A stretch of 24,629 nucleotides of DNA from a virus. The notes under the pieces were generated by a model. That model was not told where the DNA came from. It did no database searches and worked only from the letters and a program-made list of their open reading frames with translations. Made by a program: the position numbers and the translations under genes. The stretch's first letter is position 1. The number at the start of each line of letters is the position of its first letter. Shown one piece after another: positions 1 through 8,181 of this stretch. The DNA is taken from the IMG/VR virus record IMGVR_UViG_3300035665_000229, positions 1 to 24,629 of that record; one strand, 5' to 3'.

Positions 1-1
1 T

Positions 2-415
2 CCGCTTGCAATTGCTCTTCTTGGTGGTGCTGGTTCTGCCGCTGCCTACCCGATTATTGAACGCCTTCTATCCGGGTCACCGGAGGATCAGATGCGTAAG
101 CAGCTGGAGATCCAGGACGAGTTCGAACAGCAGAGGGCTGCGCGGATGGGCGGGGGAGAGATGGGCGACCTTGATGGGTTGGTGGGGGGCCGACGTCCGA
201 GCCTTGCGGAACTGGCGGGTGAGTACGAGCTGACCGAGATGGCGGCTCGGGACGCGCGCGGCCTGGACCGGTTGCGGAACGCCCGGAGGCCTGCGTACAT
301 GGACGATCTCGACCAGATCGTGGCGGGCAACACGGCTCGAATCGCGCAGCTGCAGAGCGAGCGGGTGCTGACGCCCATGGAAATCATCCAGATGATCGAG
401 GGTGGATATGGCTAA
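2..415 (+). CDS. 5'-truncated small protein, probable virion or membrane-associated
   Basis: The frame is open from the left edge, so the gene starts outside the window. The ATG at 92 is in frame, but the codons before it encode a plausible hydrophobic, Gly/Ala-rich stretch (LAIALLGGAGSAAAYPII), so 92 is probably internal. After it comes a charged, helical, Arg/Glu-rich region of about 107 residues without recognisable motifs. The stop overlaps the next gene by 8 bases, which implies co-translation. The next protein has a similar build (Gly/Ala-rich hydrophobic segment plus charged helices), so the two may work together in the particle. That is inference; no family is recognised. Confidence 0.7.
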   Translation, partial: PLAIALLGGAGSAAAYPIIERLLSGSPEDQMRKQLEIQDEFEQQRAARMGGGEMGDLDGLVGGRRPSLAELAGEYELTEMAARDARGLDRLRNARRPAYMDDLDQIVAGNTARIAQLQSERVLTPMEIIQMIEGGYG

Positions 416-941
416 GCGGAAGCCGGTGCCGCCTGTGGTCAAGGGATTCAAGCCGTACCCCAAGGGGTCGGCTGGTTACAACATGGCTCAGGAGGCCCTT
501 GGCAAGCAGCGTGAAGCGGCCAAGGAGCGGACGGCGCAGAACAAGCTGAAGCTCGAGAACCTGCGGAAGGTTGCGGGCAGGAACCGGAAGCTGAGGACTG
601 CCGGCAAGGTTGCCCTGGGCCTCGGTGCTGCTAGCCTGGTGGGGGGCAAGGTGCTGGGCATGTACCGGGACGAGATGGTCCTGGACGCGATCCGGGATAT
701 CCAGGGGCGGCAGAACGAGATTGCGTTGGCTGCATCGGCCCGTCAGGCGCAGGAGCAGTCGTATCAGTCCGCCATCAACCGGAACCTGGATACGGTCATG
801 CGGTATGCACCGGACCTGTACGCGAGCGTCGCTGCTGGCCGGAAGCTGCCCCAAGGGGGCGTAGTCATCGGCGGGGAGCCCCGCCAGGATTTGTTGAACG
901 AACTTGGCCGGTCGATGGCGGACGGCAGGTTCTCTCGCTAA
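408..941 (+). CDS. Helical protein with one hydrophobic segment, unknown function
   Basis: This encodes 177 residues. The ATG at 408 is preferred over the GTG at 402 because GAGG at 398-401 lies six bases before it. The N-terminus is basic (MAKRKPVPPVV). Residues about 20-65 are rich in Lys, Arg, Gln and Glu and probably helical. A Gly/Ala/Val segment (VALGLGAASLVGGKVLG, about residues 65-82) could be a membrane or core-packing helix, and the C-terminal half is helical. It lies between the truncated gene at the left edge and two beta-rich virion-type genes, so a small internal virion protein is a reasonable guess. No family is recognised. Confidence 0.75.
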   Translation: MAKRKPVPPVVKGFKPYPKGSAGYNMAQEALGKQREAAKERTAQNKLKLENLRKVAGRNRKLRTAGKVALGLGAASLVGGKVLGMYRDEMVLDAIRDIQGRQNEIALAASARQAQEQSYQSAINRNLDTVMRYAPDLYASVAAGRKLPQGGVVIGGEPRQDLLNELGRSMADGRFSR

Positions 942-965
942 ACTGTTCACTCAAGGAGATCACTC

Positions 966-1385
966 ATGCCCGGCGAAAATGTGCTTCCGACTCAGTACTA
1001 CCCCGACGACTTTCAGCCGCTGACGCACGTTGTCCACGATGCGTCACTTGCTGACTTTCCGTGGATCTATGCGGATCGGAACCTGATTGTTGACTCGGTT
1101 GTTGTGTGCAACGGTGGTACGGCTGTTGGTGGCACGGCTTCCATCCACATTGTCAAGACAGCTCCGGGCGTCGTTCCGACTTCTACCAATGTGCAGGCCG
1201 GCACAAACATCACCAGTGCAATCAGCATTGTTGCAAATGCTGCTGCAACAAACGGTACCGTTCTCGACTCCGACAACTTTGTGGATGCTGGTTCTTGGAT
1301 TTGCGTAAAGACGACTGCTGGCGGCGGAACTCTTTCCAACTTCCGCGGCGCAATCACCATCCGCTTCCGTTCCCGTCCCAAGTAA
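966..1385 (+). CDS. Beta-rich virion-type protein (decoration or head-tail candidate)
   Basis: This encodes 139 residues with a clear ribosome binding site (AAGGAG, seven bases before the ATG). The protein is rich in Thr, Val, Ala, Gly and Ser, has few charged residues, and shows alternating hydrophobic strands (LIVDSVVVCNGG, TASIHIVKTAPG, GAITIRFRSR). This is typical of small beta-sandwich capsid decoration or fibre proteins. The following gene has the same size and composition, so the two may be diverged copies or partners. Codon use has more A/T at third positions than the large gene downstream, which fits a highly expressed virion protein. The exact role is inferred only from composition and neighbours. 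Confidence 0.75.
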   Translation: MPGENVLPTQYYPDDFQPLTHVVHDASLADFPWIYADRNLIVDSVVVCNGGTAVGGTASIHIVKTAPGVVPTSTNVQAGTNITSAISIVANAAATNGTVLDSDNFVDAGSWICVKTTAGGGTLSNFRGAITIRFRSRPK

Positions 1386-1421
1386 TCAGCCCTTCTTCGC
1401 ACTCTCGAATAGGACACAACC

Positions 1422-1868
1422 ATGGCAGTACTTGATACCCGCATCTACCTCTCCGCTCCTTACAACGTGACCACCGAAAGTTTTGGTACGGCTGCTGCTG
1501 GCACCGCTCCCACGACAAACACGTTTACCACGGTCGCGTGCTTCCCGTTCCCCGTCGAGATCCTTGGTTTTTCCATGAATCGCGCGGGTAGCGGAGCTCC
1601 AACTGCCAGCATGACCTTTACTTGTGGTTACGCTGATCCTGGTACTTCCGCTCCTGGCGGCGTGACTGCTTGTGGTGCTGCGTTTACTGACGTTGCTGCC
1701 ATTGGAACGCAGACCCACGTCATCAATGACAACAACGTGACTACGGGCCCCGGCGCGTACAAGCCCATCATCGTTCCGGCCGGAAAGGCCATTGGTTTCC
1801 TTGCTTCCAACCACGCCACCACCAACAGCGTCTTCAACAGCGTTACCCTTCTCTGGCGCGGACTTTAA
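1422..1868 (+). CDS. Beta-rich virion-type protein, similar in build to its upstream neighbour
   Basis: This encodes 148 residues starting at an ATG with a modest AGGA site about eight bases upstream. Composition is Thr/Ala/Gly/Val-rich with several predicted strands (VEILGFSMNRAG, SMTFTCGYAD, KAIGFLASNHAT, SVTLLWRGL). It ends in an aromatic beta strand, as many capsid-surface beta-sandwich proteins do. It follows the 966-1385 gene by 36 bases and precedes the very large gene by 19 bases, so all three probably form one late transcript. Decoration, minor capsid or tail-associated protein are all possible, and I cannot choose between them. Confidence 0.75.
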   Translation: MAVLDTRIYLSAPYNVTTESFGTAAAGTAPTTNTFTTVACFPFPVEILGFSMNRAGSGAPTASMTFTCGYADPGTSAPGGVTACGAAFTDVAAIGTQTHVINDNNVTTGPGAYKPIIVPAGKAIGFLASNHATTNSVFNSVTLLWRGL

Positions 1869-1887
1869 GCTGCAAGGAAGGTGACGG

Positions 1888-4800
1888 GTGTTTGACCCGA
1901 TCCGCAGCTACGACAAGCCAGAAGTCATCCTGACCCAGCTGGCAAACGGAATCGCGACCACCGACTCGGTGCGTCGCGTTCTGTTTGATCCGGCCGCGTT
2001 GAGTCCCCGCGAACGGACGATGTTCGTGGACCGGATGAAGGACGAGGTGGGCAGGAATCCGGTTACGGACGTTGCGCTGGACCTGCTGACCAACCCGTTC
2101 GTGTGGCTGGGCGTCCTTGCTTCGGCAGGCGGATCCCCCGCCGTGCGGAACATTGCGAGAGGCGGTCGGTTCTTCGGCGCAACGTCCGGTGCCGGGGCGT
2201 ACGTGGCGAACAAGTTCCCCCTGCTGCGGAACCTGCACCTGACGAGCGGGCAGACGGAGAGCATCGGCCGCAGGGCCGCTCCGCTGGCACAGTGGGCCGT
2301 GCAGGGCATGGAGGACACCCGGCGACGGCTGGGTGGGGTCATGGACGCGGAGGCGGAGAGGCTGCTTGCCGCGGTCAGTCGCAAGCACGGGGTGCAGGTA
2401 ACCCGGTTCGAGCCCGAGAACGCGCCGACCCCGGCCGTGGCAGAGGATCTGCGGAAGATCAGGGGCTGGCTGCACGTCAAGGGCCTTGGGCTGGACCAGG
2501 ACCGCACGGAACGGGTCGTGCGCGGGGTGGGGGTTGCCAGGTACTCGGTGCGCGTGGGGCGGTCCGAGGGCGGCAAGATGAAGGTGCGGACCATGGGGGT
2601 GGACGCGGACACGTTCGATGAGCTGCAGGGGATCTTTGAGGGGCGGGGGAAGATGAAGGTTCAGCAGGTGCTGGACCCCACCAATGCCGTCCACCGGGAG
2701 TTGCTGGAGCGGATGCCTGGGCTGTCCAAGGGCGAGACCCTGCTGGAGTCCATGAACGCGAGGGGGCTGGACCGGGTGACGTTCCGGCCCGGCATGAAGG
2801 GCGGCAGCAGGCGGGGGGCTACGCGCGGGAAGTCGTCGGGCATGGACTTCGCCAGCGTGACGGAGGGCGGGCCCACGGTCCTGACCGAGGAGGTGCGGCG
2901 CAGGGCGCTTGTGCAGGACAAGGCTGCGCTGGATGCTGTCGAGCGGGAGTTCGGGCTTGGCGCGTTCAAGGCAGCCGAGGACCGGATGTACGAACTCGGC
3001 AAGGTGCTGATGGCCGGCGACGAGGCTGCGTATGCGGCAGGCCGGGGGTTCGTGGTGGACGAGGCGAAGCTGAAGCGCCTGGCGCGGGGGCAGGTCCAGA
3101 GCCTGCGTGACGCGGGGTATCTGTCGGAGAGCGGTGAAATCCTGGGCGGGGCCCAGGAGCAGGTCCGTCAGCTCCTGAGCGACGAGACGGCGGGACGGCT
3201 GATCCGGGAGGCGGAGAAGACCACGGGCCGCAAGCTGAAGCGGGGGGCCACGGTGGCGGACATCGAGCGGGTGGTGGTGGAAGCGATGAAGGAGTCGTAC
3301 TCCGACCCCTTCTACCGTCCCCGCAACACTGTGCAGGCCTACGACGTCAACGGAAAGCGCATCGACTTCAACCCCTGGACCGGCAAGGGCGTGGACGAGA
3401 AGGGTGGCGAGGTGGGGTCGGTCAGCGGGCGTACTCAGTTCCGCACTCGGACGAGCGCGATTCCGTGGGACCCCCGCGACCTGGAGTTCATCCGGGACAA
3501 GTTCGGCGGGACCGGCGCGATGGACCGCCTGATCGGCAAGCAGCAGCAGCGCATCCAGGGGCAGAAGGACAAGGAGAACTTCTACCGGGTCTTGCGGATT
3601 GCGCCTGACATCGCGGCAAGCAAGTACGTGGCGAGCACAGCCAGGGACTACACGGTGTTCTCCCGCGACGTGGCGAATGACCCCACCATCCGGTCAATCG
3701 TGAAGGACCTGTACCCCGGCCGGGATACGAAGGCGAGGTACGCGGGTCCGCTGGGGGCCATGCGCGAGGGCGGTGCGTCCGTGGGCGAGCGGAACCTGCT
3801 TGACGTGCCCGAGGCGCAGCGGCCCATGGGCGGATACAACTGGTTCGACCTGATGGAGGGGGACCTGCAGGCGCAGGCAACGGCAAGGCCGGAAGACCGG
3901 TTCGCGATAGACCTGTGGCGCAAGGAGATCCTGCCGGCGACCATGGGAATCAAGCCGGTCGAGAGCGCGGCGCACGTGGCGACTGCCAAGATGATGCGGG
4001 AGGCGACCCGGCGGCTTGCGGACAGCAGGCTGATGCGGGCCGTGGAGCGTGGTGGGGGGTACTCCGCGCAGTTCGTGCAGCAGATGCGTGCCTGGGGCAA
4101 CGACGAGGAGGGCGACCGGGTGAGCCCGTGGCAGAGCGTGACCCGGCTCCTGTACGGCTCCCACATGGGCCTGAACATGGGCACGGTGCTGATCAACCTC
4201 CTGCAGCCCCTCCAGAGCATCCACCAACTCGGGTTCAGGAACACGGTCGAGGCGTACCGCCAGAGCTTCGAGCAGATCGGCGGGTACCTGAAGGCACGGA
4301 AGGCGCTGGGGCCCGGTGCGACGAACGCGCAGATCGCGGACGTGATGCGGTCCTCCTTCTCCCGCAGGTTCGGCGGACAGGCCCTGGACATCAGCCAGGT
4401 CGCGGAGCTCGGCAACGCGTGGAGCTCGGTGGAGGCAGCCGGGTACGGCAGCACCCCGCTGGTGGGGAAGCCGCAGTTCAGCCTGCTCGAGACGATGATG
4501 AAGCCGTTCCAGCTCAGCGAGACGCTGAACCGGACGGTGACGGCAAACGCGGTCCTGAACGCGTACCAGCGTGCCGGGCGGATGGGGGCCGACGATTTCG
4601 TGAGGGCCCAGCAGGACGCGATGGCGGCGGTGCAGCAGTTCCAGTTCGGCACCAGCCCGATCAACAGGCCGGCGATGTTCTACCTGCCGGTGCTCCGGAA
4701 CCCCGCGTTCCGGCAGTTCGCGCAGTACGGCATCCGCTCGATGGCGAACTTGTTTACCGTGCCCGAGCAGATCGGGGGTGACCGGATGTTTGCGGGTCAG

Positions 4801-5631
4801 CAGGTGACGGGCAGGCTGGGTCGGACGCTCGTGGACCTGAGCAGGATGATGGCCGTCAGCGCGGTGACGTACGAGATCGGCAAGAGCGCGCTGGGCGTGG
4901 ACCTGAGCAGGGGCTTGGCGGGCGGGTTCACGGACATCCTGCCGGACCCCAACAAGGACGAACCGAACTTCTACACGCCGCCCGTGGTGGACCTGGGCTG
5001 GCAGGCCGCACGGTACCTAGCCACGGGTGACGCGGAGATCCTGCAGGACTTCGTGCCCCGCGTTCTGCCCGGCGGCGTCGCGATCAGCAGGGCCATCGGC
5101 GTTGCGCCCTCGAGTCGGGTGATGCAGGCGGTGGGGTTGCAGCGGACGTACGCGGACTGGCGGCAGGCGGAGGCCGGGAACGTGCCGGTGTTCAACGCGG
5201 ACGGCCGGTTCATGGGTCAGTTCCCCACCAGCGACGTGGTGCTGAAGGCGTTCGGAACGGACCTGGGCAGGTTCGGGAATCCGCAGGAGTTGAGTCAGTT
5301 CCTCCTGAAGAACCGCGACGCGATACGCGACGGCCGGCGGCAATACATTGCCGCCATCCTCGCGAACAACATGAGCCAGGCGAAGCGCGTGAAGGTCCAG
5401 TTCGAGAAGCGGTTCGGGCTGCCGCTCACGGTGACGCAGGACCAGATGAAGCAGGCCATCAAGCTCCGCGAGGAGAGCGTGGTGAGCCGCACGGTGGAGA
5501 CCATCGACAAGACCGCACGCGACGTGTACCGGGAAGCGGTCGAGCAGGAGTTGCCCGGCCAGCTCATGCGTGCGGAGGTGCCCGGTGGCCCCGTGGAGCA
5601 GGGCGACATGTACAGGTGGGGCGCGCGCTAG
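1888..5631 (+). CDS. Very large (1247 aa) internal-virion-type protein
   Basis: The start is a GTG preceded by AAGGAAGG. The protein is predominantly helical with an Ala-, Gly-, Arg- and Gln-rich composition and several hydrophobic helices, such as VTDVALDLLTNPFVWLGVLA near the N-terminus and LSRMMAVSAVTYEIGKSAL near residue 1000. Near residue 940 it reads FYLPVLRNPAFRQFAQYG, which resembles the Pro-x-x-Arg-Phe helices of large phage polyvalent or internal virion proteins. The size, composition and position after small virion genes fit an ejected internal core protein of a podovirus-like particle. No transglycosylase or peptidase motif is evident. Its stop overlaps the converging gene by four bases. 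Confidence 0.85.
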   Translation: MFDPIRSYDKPEVILTQLANGIATTDSVRRVLFDPAALSPRERTMFVDRMKDEVGRNPVTDVALDLLTNPFVWLGVLASAGGSPAVRNIARGGRFFGATSGAGAYVANKFPLLRNLHLTSGQTESIGRRAAPLAQWAVQGMEDTRRRLGGVMDAEAERLLAAVSRKHGVQVTRFEPENAPTPAVAEDLRKIRGWLHVKGLGLDQDRTERVVRGVGVARYSVRVGRSEGGKMKVRTMGVDADTFDELQGIFEGRGKMKVQQVLDPTNAVHRELLERMPGLSKGETLLESMNARGLDRVTFRPGMKGGSRRGATRGKSSGMDFASVTEGGPTVLTEEVRRRALVQDKAALDAVEREFGLGAFKAAEDRMYELGKVLMAGDEAAYAAGRGFVVDEAKLKRLARGQVQSLRDAGYLSESGEILGGAQEQVRQLLSDETAGRLIREAEKTTGRKLKRGATVADIERVVVEAMKESYSDPFYRPRNTVQAYDVNGKRIDFNPWTGKGVDEKGGEVGSVSGRTQFRTRTSAIPWDPRDLEFIRDKFGGTGAMDRLIGKQQQRIQGQKDKENFYRVLRIAPDIAASKYVASTARDYTVFSRDVANDPTIRSIVKDLYPGRDTKARYAGPLGAMREGGASVGERNLLDVPEAQRPMGGYNWFDLMEGDLQAQATARPEDRFAIDLWRKEILPATMGIKPVESAAHVATAKMMREATRRLADSRLMRAVERGGGYSAQFVQQMRAWGNDEEGDRVSPWQSVTRLLYGSHMGLNMGTVLINLLQPLQSIHQLGFRNTVEAYRQSFEQIGGYLKARKALGPGATNAQIADVMRSSFSRRFGGQALDISQVAELGNAWSSVEAAGYGSTPLVGKPQFSLLETMMKPFQLSETLNRTVTANAVLNAYQRAGRMGADDFVRAQQDAMAAVQQFQFGTSPINRPAMFYLPVLRNPAFRQFAQYGIRSMANLFTVPEQIGGDRMFAGQQVTGRLGRTLVDLSRMMAVSAVTYEIGKSALGVDLSRGLAGGFTDILPDPNKDEPNFYTPPVVDLGWQAARYLATGDAEILQDFVPRVLPGGVAISRAIGVAPSSRVMQAVGLQRTYADWRQAEAGNVPVFNADGRFMGQFPTSDVVLKAFGTDLGRFGNPQELSQFLLKNRDAIRDGRRQYIAAILANNMSQAKRVKVQFEKRFGLPLTVTQDQMKQAIKLREESVVSRTVETIDKTARDVYREAVEQELPGQLMRAEVPGGPVEQGDMYRWGAR

Positions 5632-5637
5632 AGCGCG
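5624..5637. terminator. Short inverted repeat over the convergent stop codons
   Basis: CGCGCT and AGCGCG flank a 2-base centre over the CTAG that ends both converging genes. With a four-base loop, five pairs remain. There is no T-run on either side, so this is at best a weak bidirectional terminator or a transcript-stabilising hairpin. Confidence 0.3.
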
Positions 5638-6074
5638 AACCAGAGCTGCAGCTGCTGACCTGGCAGGTATCGCACGCCTGCAGGCAGGCGACGCCGGTAG
5701 AACCTGCTCTCCGCGAACTCGAAGCCCCGCTCCTCCGCGATGATGCGCTTCATGGCCTCGACGTCCTCGACGTTGATGCTTGCGCTGATCACCTTCTGGG
5801 AGTGTGGCAGCAGGTACAGCCCGATGGTCGAACGCTGGCCGAGCCAGATGACGGGGGTGGGTTCGCGCTCGAAGTGCTGCACGGCGTCCTGGGGGTGGAT
5901 GCCGCGTGGGCGGTGCACGACGATGCCCCACCAGCCTGCGGGTGAGCGGTGGAGGCCTGCGTAGGCGGGGAGGGGGTCGGTGGTTTCGGTGTAGGGGGAG
6001 GGCCCGGTGACCGAGTAGATGTCTTCGTTTCGGAGGCGAAGGACCGCGGACAGGCCGTGTTCAGACTGGTGCAC
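5628..6074 (-). CDS. Hypothetical protein, last gene of the leftward array
   Basis: This encodes 148 residues. The only long-frame start is a GTG at 6074, which overlaps the end of the upstream gene by 14 bases. No good Shine-Dalgarno lies close to it, so translation probably depends on coupling. The sequence has mixed strand and helix character (GWWGIVVHRPRGIH, STIGLYLLPHSQKVISASI) and ends in aromatic and Gln residues. One copy of the repeated 10-mer in inverted orientation (5926-5935) encodes its Gly-Trp-Trp-Gly. No family is recognised. Being downstream of the recombination genes, it is probably early-expressed. Confidence 0.65.
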   Translation of the reverse strand: MHQSEHGLSAVLRLRNEDIYSVTGPSPYTETTDPLPAYAGLHRSPAGWWGIVVHRPRGIHPQDAVQHFEREPTPVIWLGQRSTIGLYLLPHSQKVISASINVEDVEAMKRIIAEERGFEFAESRFYRRRLPAGVRYLPGQQLQLWFAL

Positions 6075-6504
6075 GGAGGGATTGTACGAACTCCTTGAGC
6101 TCCGTCGCGACGGCTTCGCATTCCTGCAGGTAATCGAGGATCCCGCGGCTACCGACGCCCAGCTCGCACATGCGCTCCACCTCGTCGGCGATGTGTGCGC
6201 GGATCTTGCGACCCTCGCGGCCCGCCATGGCGGAGGACCGGAACTGCTCCGGTCTGAGCTTGTGGTTGCGCTCGACCTGGACCTTGCCGTTGACCTTGCG
6301 CCACGCGTCGATGATCAGGTTGCTCTCATGGCTGGTGGGGGTGTAGTAACGGATCGTGGCGATGACCACGACGTCCCCCTCCTCGATCTCCATGCTGACG
6401 TTCGCGGGTGCATGACCGCTCGCCTCCAACACACTGGCGACTTGAGTGCCGATCTTCCCGGCAGTTTGCGTGGTGTACTGGGCGACGAAACGTGTCTCGT
6501 ACAA
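6061..6504 (-). CDS. Hypothetical protein downstream of the recombination genes
   Basis: This encodes 147 residues from a TTG at 6504 with AAAGGA about ten bases upstream. The first in-frame ATG lies about 40 codons in and would remove conserved-looking sequence. The N-terminal half is beta-type (VSMEIEEGDVVVIATIRYYT) and the C-terminal half is a charged helix (EQFRSSAMAGREGRKIRAHI onward). The 10-mer at 6331-6340 encodes Pro-Thr-Ser within it. It is separated from the SSB-like gene by a terminator-like hairpin, so some transcripts probably stop before it. No family is recognised. Confidence 0.7.
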   Translation of the reverse strand: MYETRFVAQYTTQTAGKIGTQVASVLEASGHAPANVSMEIEEGDVVVIATIRYYTPTSHESNLIIDAWRKVNGKVQVERNHKLRPEQFRSSAMAGREGRKIRAHIADEVERMCELGVGSRGILDYLQECEAVATELKEFVQSLRAPV

Positions 6505-6533
6505 GGGAGGGAGTCCTTTCCGACCCGCCCGGG

Positions 6534-6576
6534 AAAACCCCCCGGCGCGGTCCGTCGTGGCGGCGCTGCCGGGGGG
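6534..6576 (-). terminator. Probable Rho-independent terminator or attenuator (leftward)
   Basis: Read leftward, a perfect 9-pair stem (CCCCCCGGC / GCCGGGGGG, arms 6568-6576 and 6538-6546) encloses a 21-base loop that can pair further (GCG/CGC and CCG/CGG). Four T residues (6537-6534) follow at once. It lies between the SSB-like gene and the last two genes of the array. Confidence 0.6.
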
Positions 6577-6593
6577 CTATCCGGGGGACTGTA

Positions 6594-6625
6594 GGGGGCG
6601 GGAGCCTTGCGAGCTGCCCGCCCCC
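6594..6625 (-). other. Second GC hairpin between the SSB-like gene and the 6504 gene
   Basis: GGGGGCGGG (6594-6602) and CCCGCCCCC (6617-6625) form a perfect 9-pair stem with a 14-base loop. A copy of the 10-mer begins two bases beyond the right arm (6627-6636). No T-run follows, so it may protect the mRNA 3' end rather than terminate transcription. Confidence 0.5.
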
Positions 6626-6656
6626 GGCTGGTGGGGTTCCGAGATGGTAGCAGAAA

Positions 6657-7178
6657 TCAGCCGGCGAGGGGCTTCACGAGGAAGTCCTTGCGGTAAGTCC
6701 TGCCGTTGACCTGGTCGTACTGGCACTTCACGACGACTGCGACCGCGTCTTGGCCGTTGATCTTGGCGTCGGCATCCGCGATTGCGGTTCCGATATCCTT
6801 GACGTCACGGCGCAGGATGGTCTGGAGGTGGCCCTTCAGGCGGCGCATCTCGATATCGACGCGCATCCGGCCCTTCTCGTCCAGGACGCTGGTGTCCTGC
6901 GGGAGGCGGAAGGAAGCGCCGTCGAACGAGCGGGGCTCGCTGGGCTGGTCAGCGTCGTTGATGAGCTGGTAGCGGAAGCTGATCTCCGTACCGGCGACCT
7001 TCTGGCCGTCAGGCAGCTTGTACTCGCTCGGGCGGACCGACAGGCTGGACACGAAGACCTCGTGCTGGCCCTCGGCCGGCCACCAACCGCCAGCACCCAT
7101 GCCGTTGTCGGGCTGGGCCTGCGCGAAGGAGGCGTTGAGTGAGTTGAACATGGCCTTGACGTTGTTCTCAATGGGCAT
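6657..7178 (-). CDS. SSB-like / recombinase-partner protein (tentative)
   Basis: The start is the ATG at 7178, which has GGAG six bases upstream. A longer in-frame start at 7217 lacks such a site and would lie in the pyrimidine-rich leader. The protein has 173 residues. After a helical N-terminus it shows the pattern WWPAEGQHEVFVSSLSV, a charged turn, then TEISFRYQL, and ends in YDQVNGRTYRKDF. This layout resembles OB-fold single-strand-binding proteins encoded next to phage Sak4-type recombinases. It lies directly downstream of the Sak4-like gene, which supports the call. The gene at 23848-24453 has a similar layout and leader. The family assignment is inference. Confidence 0.6.
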   Translation of the reverse strand: MPIENNVKAMFNSLNASFAQAQPDNGMGAGGWWPAEGQHEVFVSSLSVRPSEYKLPDGQKVAGTEISFRYQLINDADQPSEPRSFDGASFRLPQDTSVLDEKGRMRVDIEMRRLKGHLQTILRRDVKDIGTAIADADAKINGQDAVAVVVKCQYDQVNGRTYRKDFLVKPLAG

Positions 7179-7236
7179 CTGATGCTCCGTAAAGAGGGGT
7201 GAAAAGAAACGAAACAAACGAAACGAAGATGGGGAA
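7179..7236 (-). promoter_or_regulatory. Pyrimidine-rich leader of the SSB-like gene
   Basis: Read leftward, this leader contains repeated GTTTCGTTT units followed by CTTTTCACCCCTCT and the CGGAG ribosome binding site. The leader of the second SSB-like gene (24454-24495) has the same order of elements, including CGTTTCTTT then CAC. It may be a protein-binding site for autogenous control. Confidence 0.4.
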
Positions 7237-7272
7237 GCGAACGCGGTTCCCGCGTCAGCGGACCGCGTTCGC
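7237..7272 (-). other. 11-pair hairpin enclosing the stop codon of the ATPase gene
   Basis: GCGAACGCGGT (7237-7247) and ACCGCGTTCGC (7262-7272) pair perfectly across a 14-base loop containing the TGA at 7257-7255. The right-hand arm is coding sequence (Ala-Asn-Ala-Val). A TTCCCC and pyrimidine-rich run follows leftward, so this may be a weak terminator or a pause site that responds to ribosomes reaching the stop. Confidence 0.55.
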
Positions 7273-8154
7273 GGTCTCGTAGGCAGAGCAGAAGGATCCC
7301 CACGCGTTGTCGCGTGGGAGCTCGACCGTGGTGAGCGGCGAGAGCGTGCGGACCTTCGCGATGCCCTCGAGCTTGGGGTTGTCGAAGGAGCAGTAGTGCC
7401 GACGCACCTTCTCCTGCGTAGTCACCTTGCGCGTAAGCACCTTGCCGCCGACGTTCGCCTCCTGGTCCCTGCTGACCTCGCGGATGTCCCAATGCGCGGT
7501 GACCGGGATCACGATGTCGAACATGGGGAACATGCGGGCGTACAGGCCGTCCGAGATGAGGATCTTGTACTCCTCGACATTCTGGTTCTCGCTCAGCGGG
7601 ACGTGCTTGCGGGACAGGTGGGCGATGTAATAGACGCCGTACCCGTGCCGGCGCAGGGTCGTGCCGAACTCGATGAGGGTGTCGAACAGTCGCTCCCAGC
7701 CGAGTCGGCCGTCCACGTCGGTGAACCGCTCGCGGCCGTAGAGCTTGGCGATGTGCGGACGCAGGAGCCGGATGGCGGCACCGAGCGTGTCGATCACCAC
7801 CGTCTCCGGGCGGGGCTGGTTCGTGCGGGCCAGCTCAAGCAGGATCTTCTGCTTCGCCTCGATTGCGGACCAATCGAGCACGACGGGATTTCCCTTCTCG
7901 TCCACTGATCGGCCGTCAGGACCGGGGGTGGGGAACATGACCGCCTCGCTGGTGCCGCAGACCGCAGGCGTCTCGTCCAGGTTGAGGATGTACGCGCCAG
8001 GGTGGGACTGCAGGAGGAAAGACTTGCCGCAGCCAGCCTCACCGACCACAAGACCAAGCATGCGGGAAGGAGTAGTGCGACCAGTGGTGACGGCATTGCC
8101 GAGTCCTGCGTACTTGGATGCGACGGTGGAACCGTGAGTGACGGAGTGTGTCAT
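7255..8154 (-). CDS. Sak4-like / AAA_24-type RecA-fold ATPase
   Basis: This encodes 299 residues, starting at an ATG with AAAGGAG five bases upstream. Walker A is GEAGCGKS (about residues 38-45) and Walker B is VVIDT (about 119-123), after which come a RecA-like core and a His-rich segment (YYIAHLSRKH). Size and motif order fit the Sak4 group of phage ATPases that help pair single strands. The adjacent exonuclease (8693-9919) and SSB-like protein (6657-7178) make a plausible recombination module: the nuclease would resect, SSB would coat, and the ATPase would anneal. Other phage AAA proteins of this type also occur with helicases, so a replication-loading role remains possible. Confidence 0.8.
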   Translation of the reverse strand: MTHSVTHGSTVASKYAGLGNAVTTGRTTPSRMLGLVVGEAGCGKSFLLQSHPGAYILNLDETPAVCGTSEAVMFPTPGPDGRSVDEKGNPVVLDWSAIEAKQKILLELARTNQPRPETVVIDTLGAAIRLLRPHIAKLYGRERFTDVDGRLGWERLFDTLIEFGTTLRRHGYGVYYIAHLSRKHVPLSENQNVEEYKILISDGLYARMFPMFDIVIPVTAHWDIREVSRDQEANVGGKVLTRKVTTQEKVRRHYCSFDNPKLEGIAKVRTLSPLTTVELPRDNAWGSFCSAYETANAVR

Positions 8155-8170
8155 GATGACTCCTTTGGGG

Positions 8171-8181
8171 GTTGGTGGGGG
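8171..8181 (-). repeat. Motif variant starting at the stop codon of 8182-8709
   Basis: Read leftward, the stop TGA is followed at once by CCCCCACCAAC, a one-base variant of the repeated motif. The ATPase gene's AAAGGAG site and ATG come after it, so here the motif coexists with a normal ribosome binding site. Confidence 0.7.

Noticed and set aside
3915-4781. Rightward open frame of 288 codons inside the 1247-residue gene
   Set aside because: It is an overlapping frame of a better supported gene, with Arg/Gly/Pro-rich output and no start signal of its own.
5017-5931. Leftward open frame of about 300 codons opposite the 3' end of the 1247-residue gene
   Set aside because: It overlaps the large rightward gene and then crosses into another gene in a different frame; composition is His/Arg/Pro-rich, typical of a frame shadow.
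6019-6594. Rightward open frame of 191 codons opposite 5628-6504
   Set aside because: It is antisense to two leftward genes linked by overlap and has no motif.
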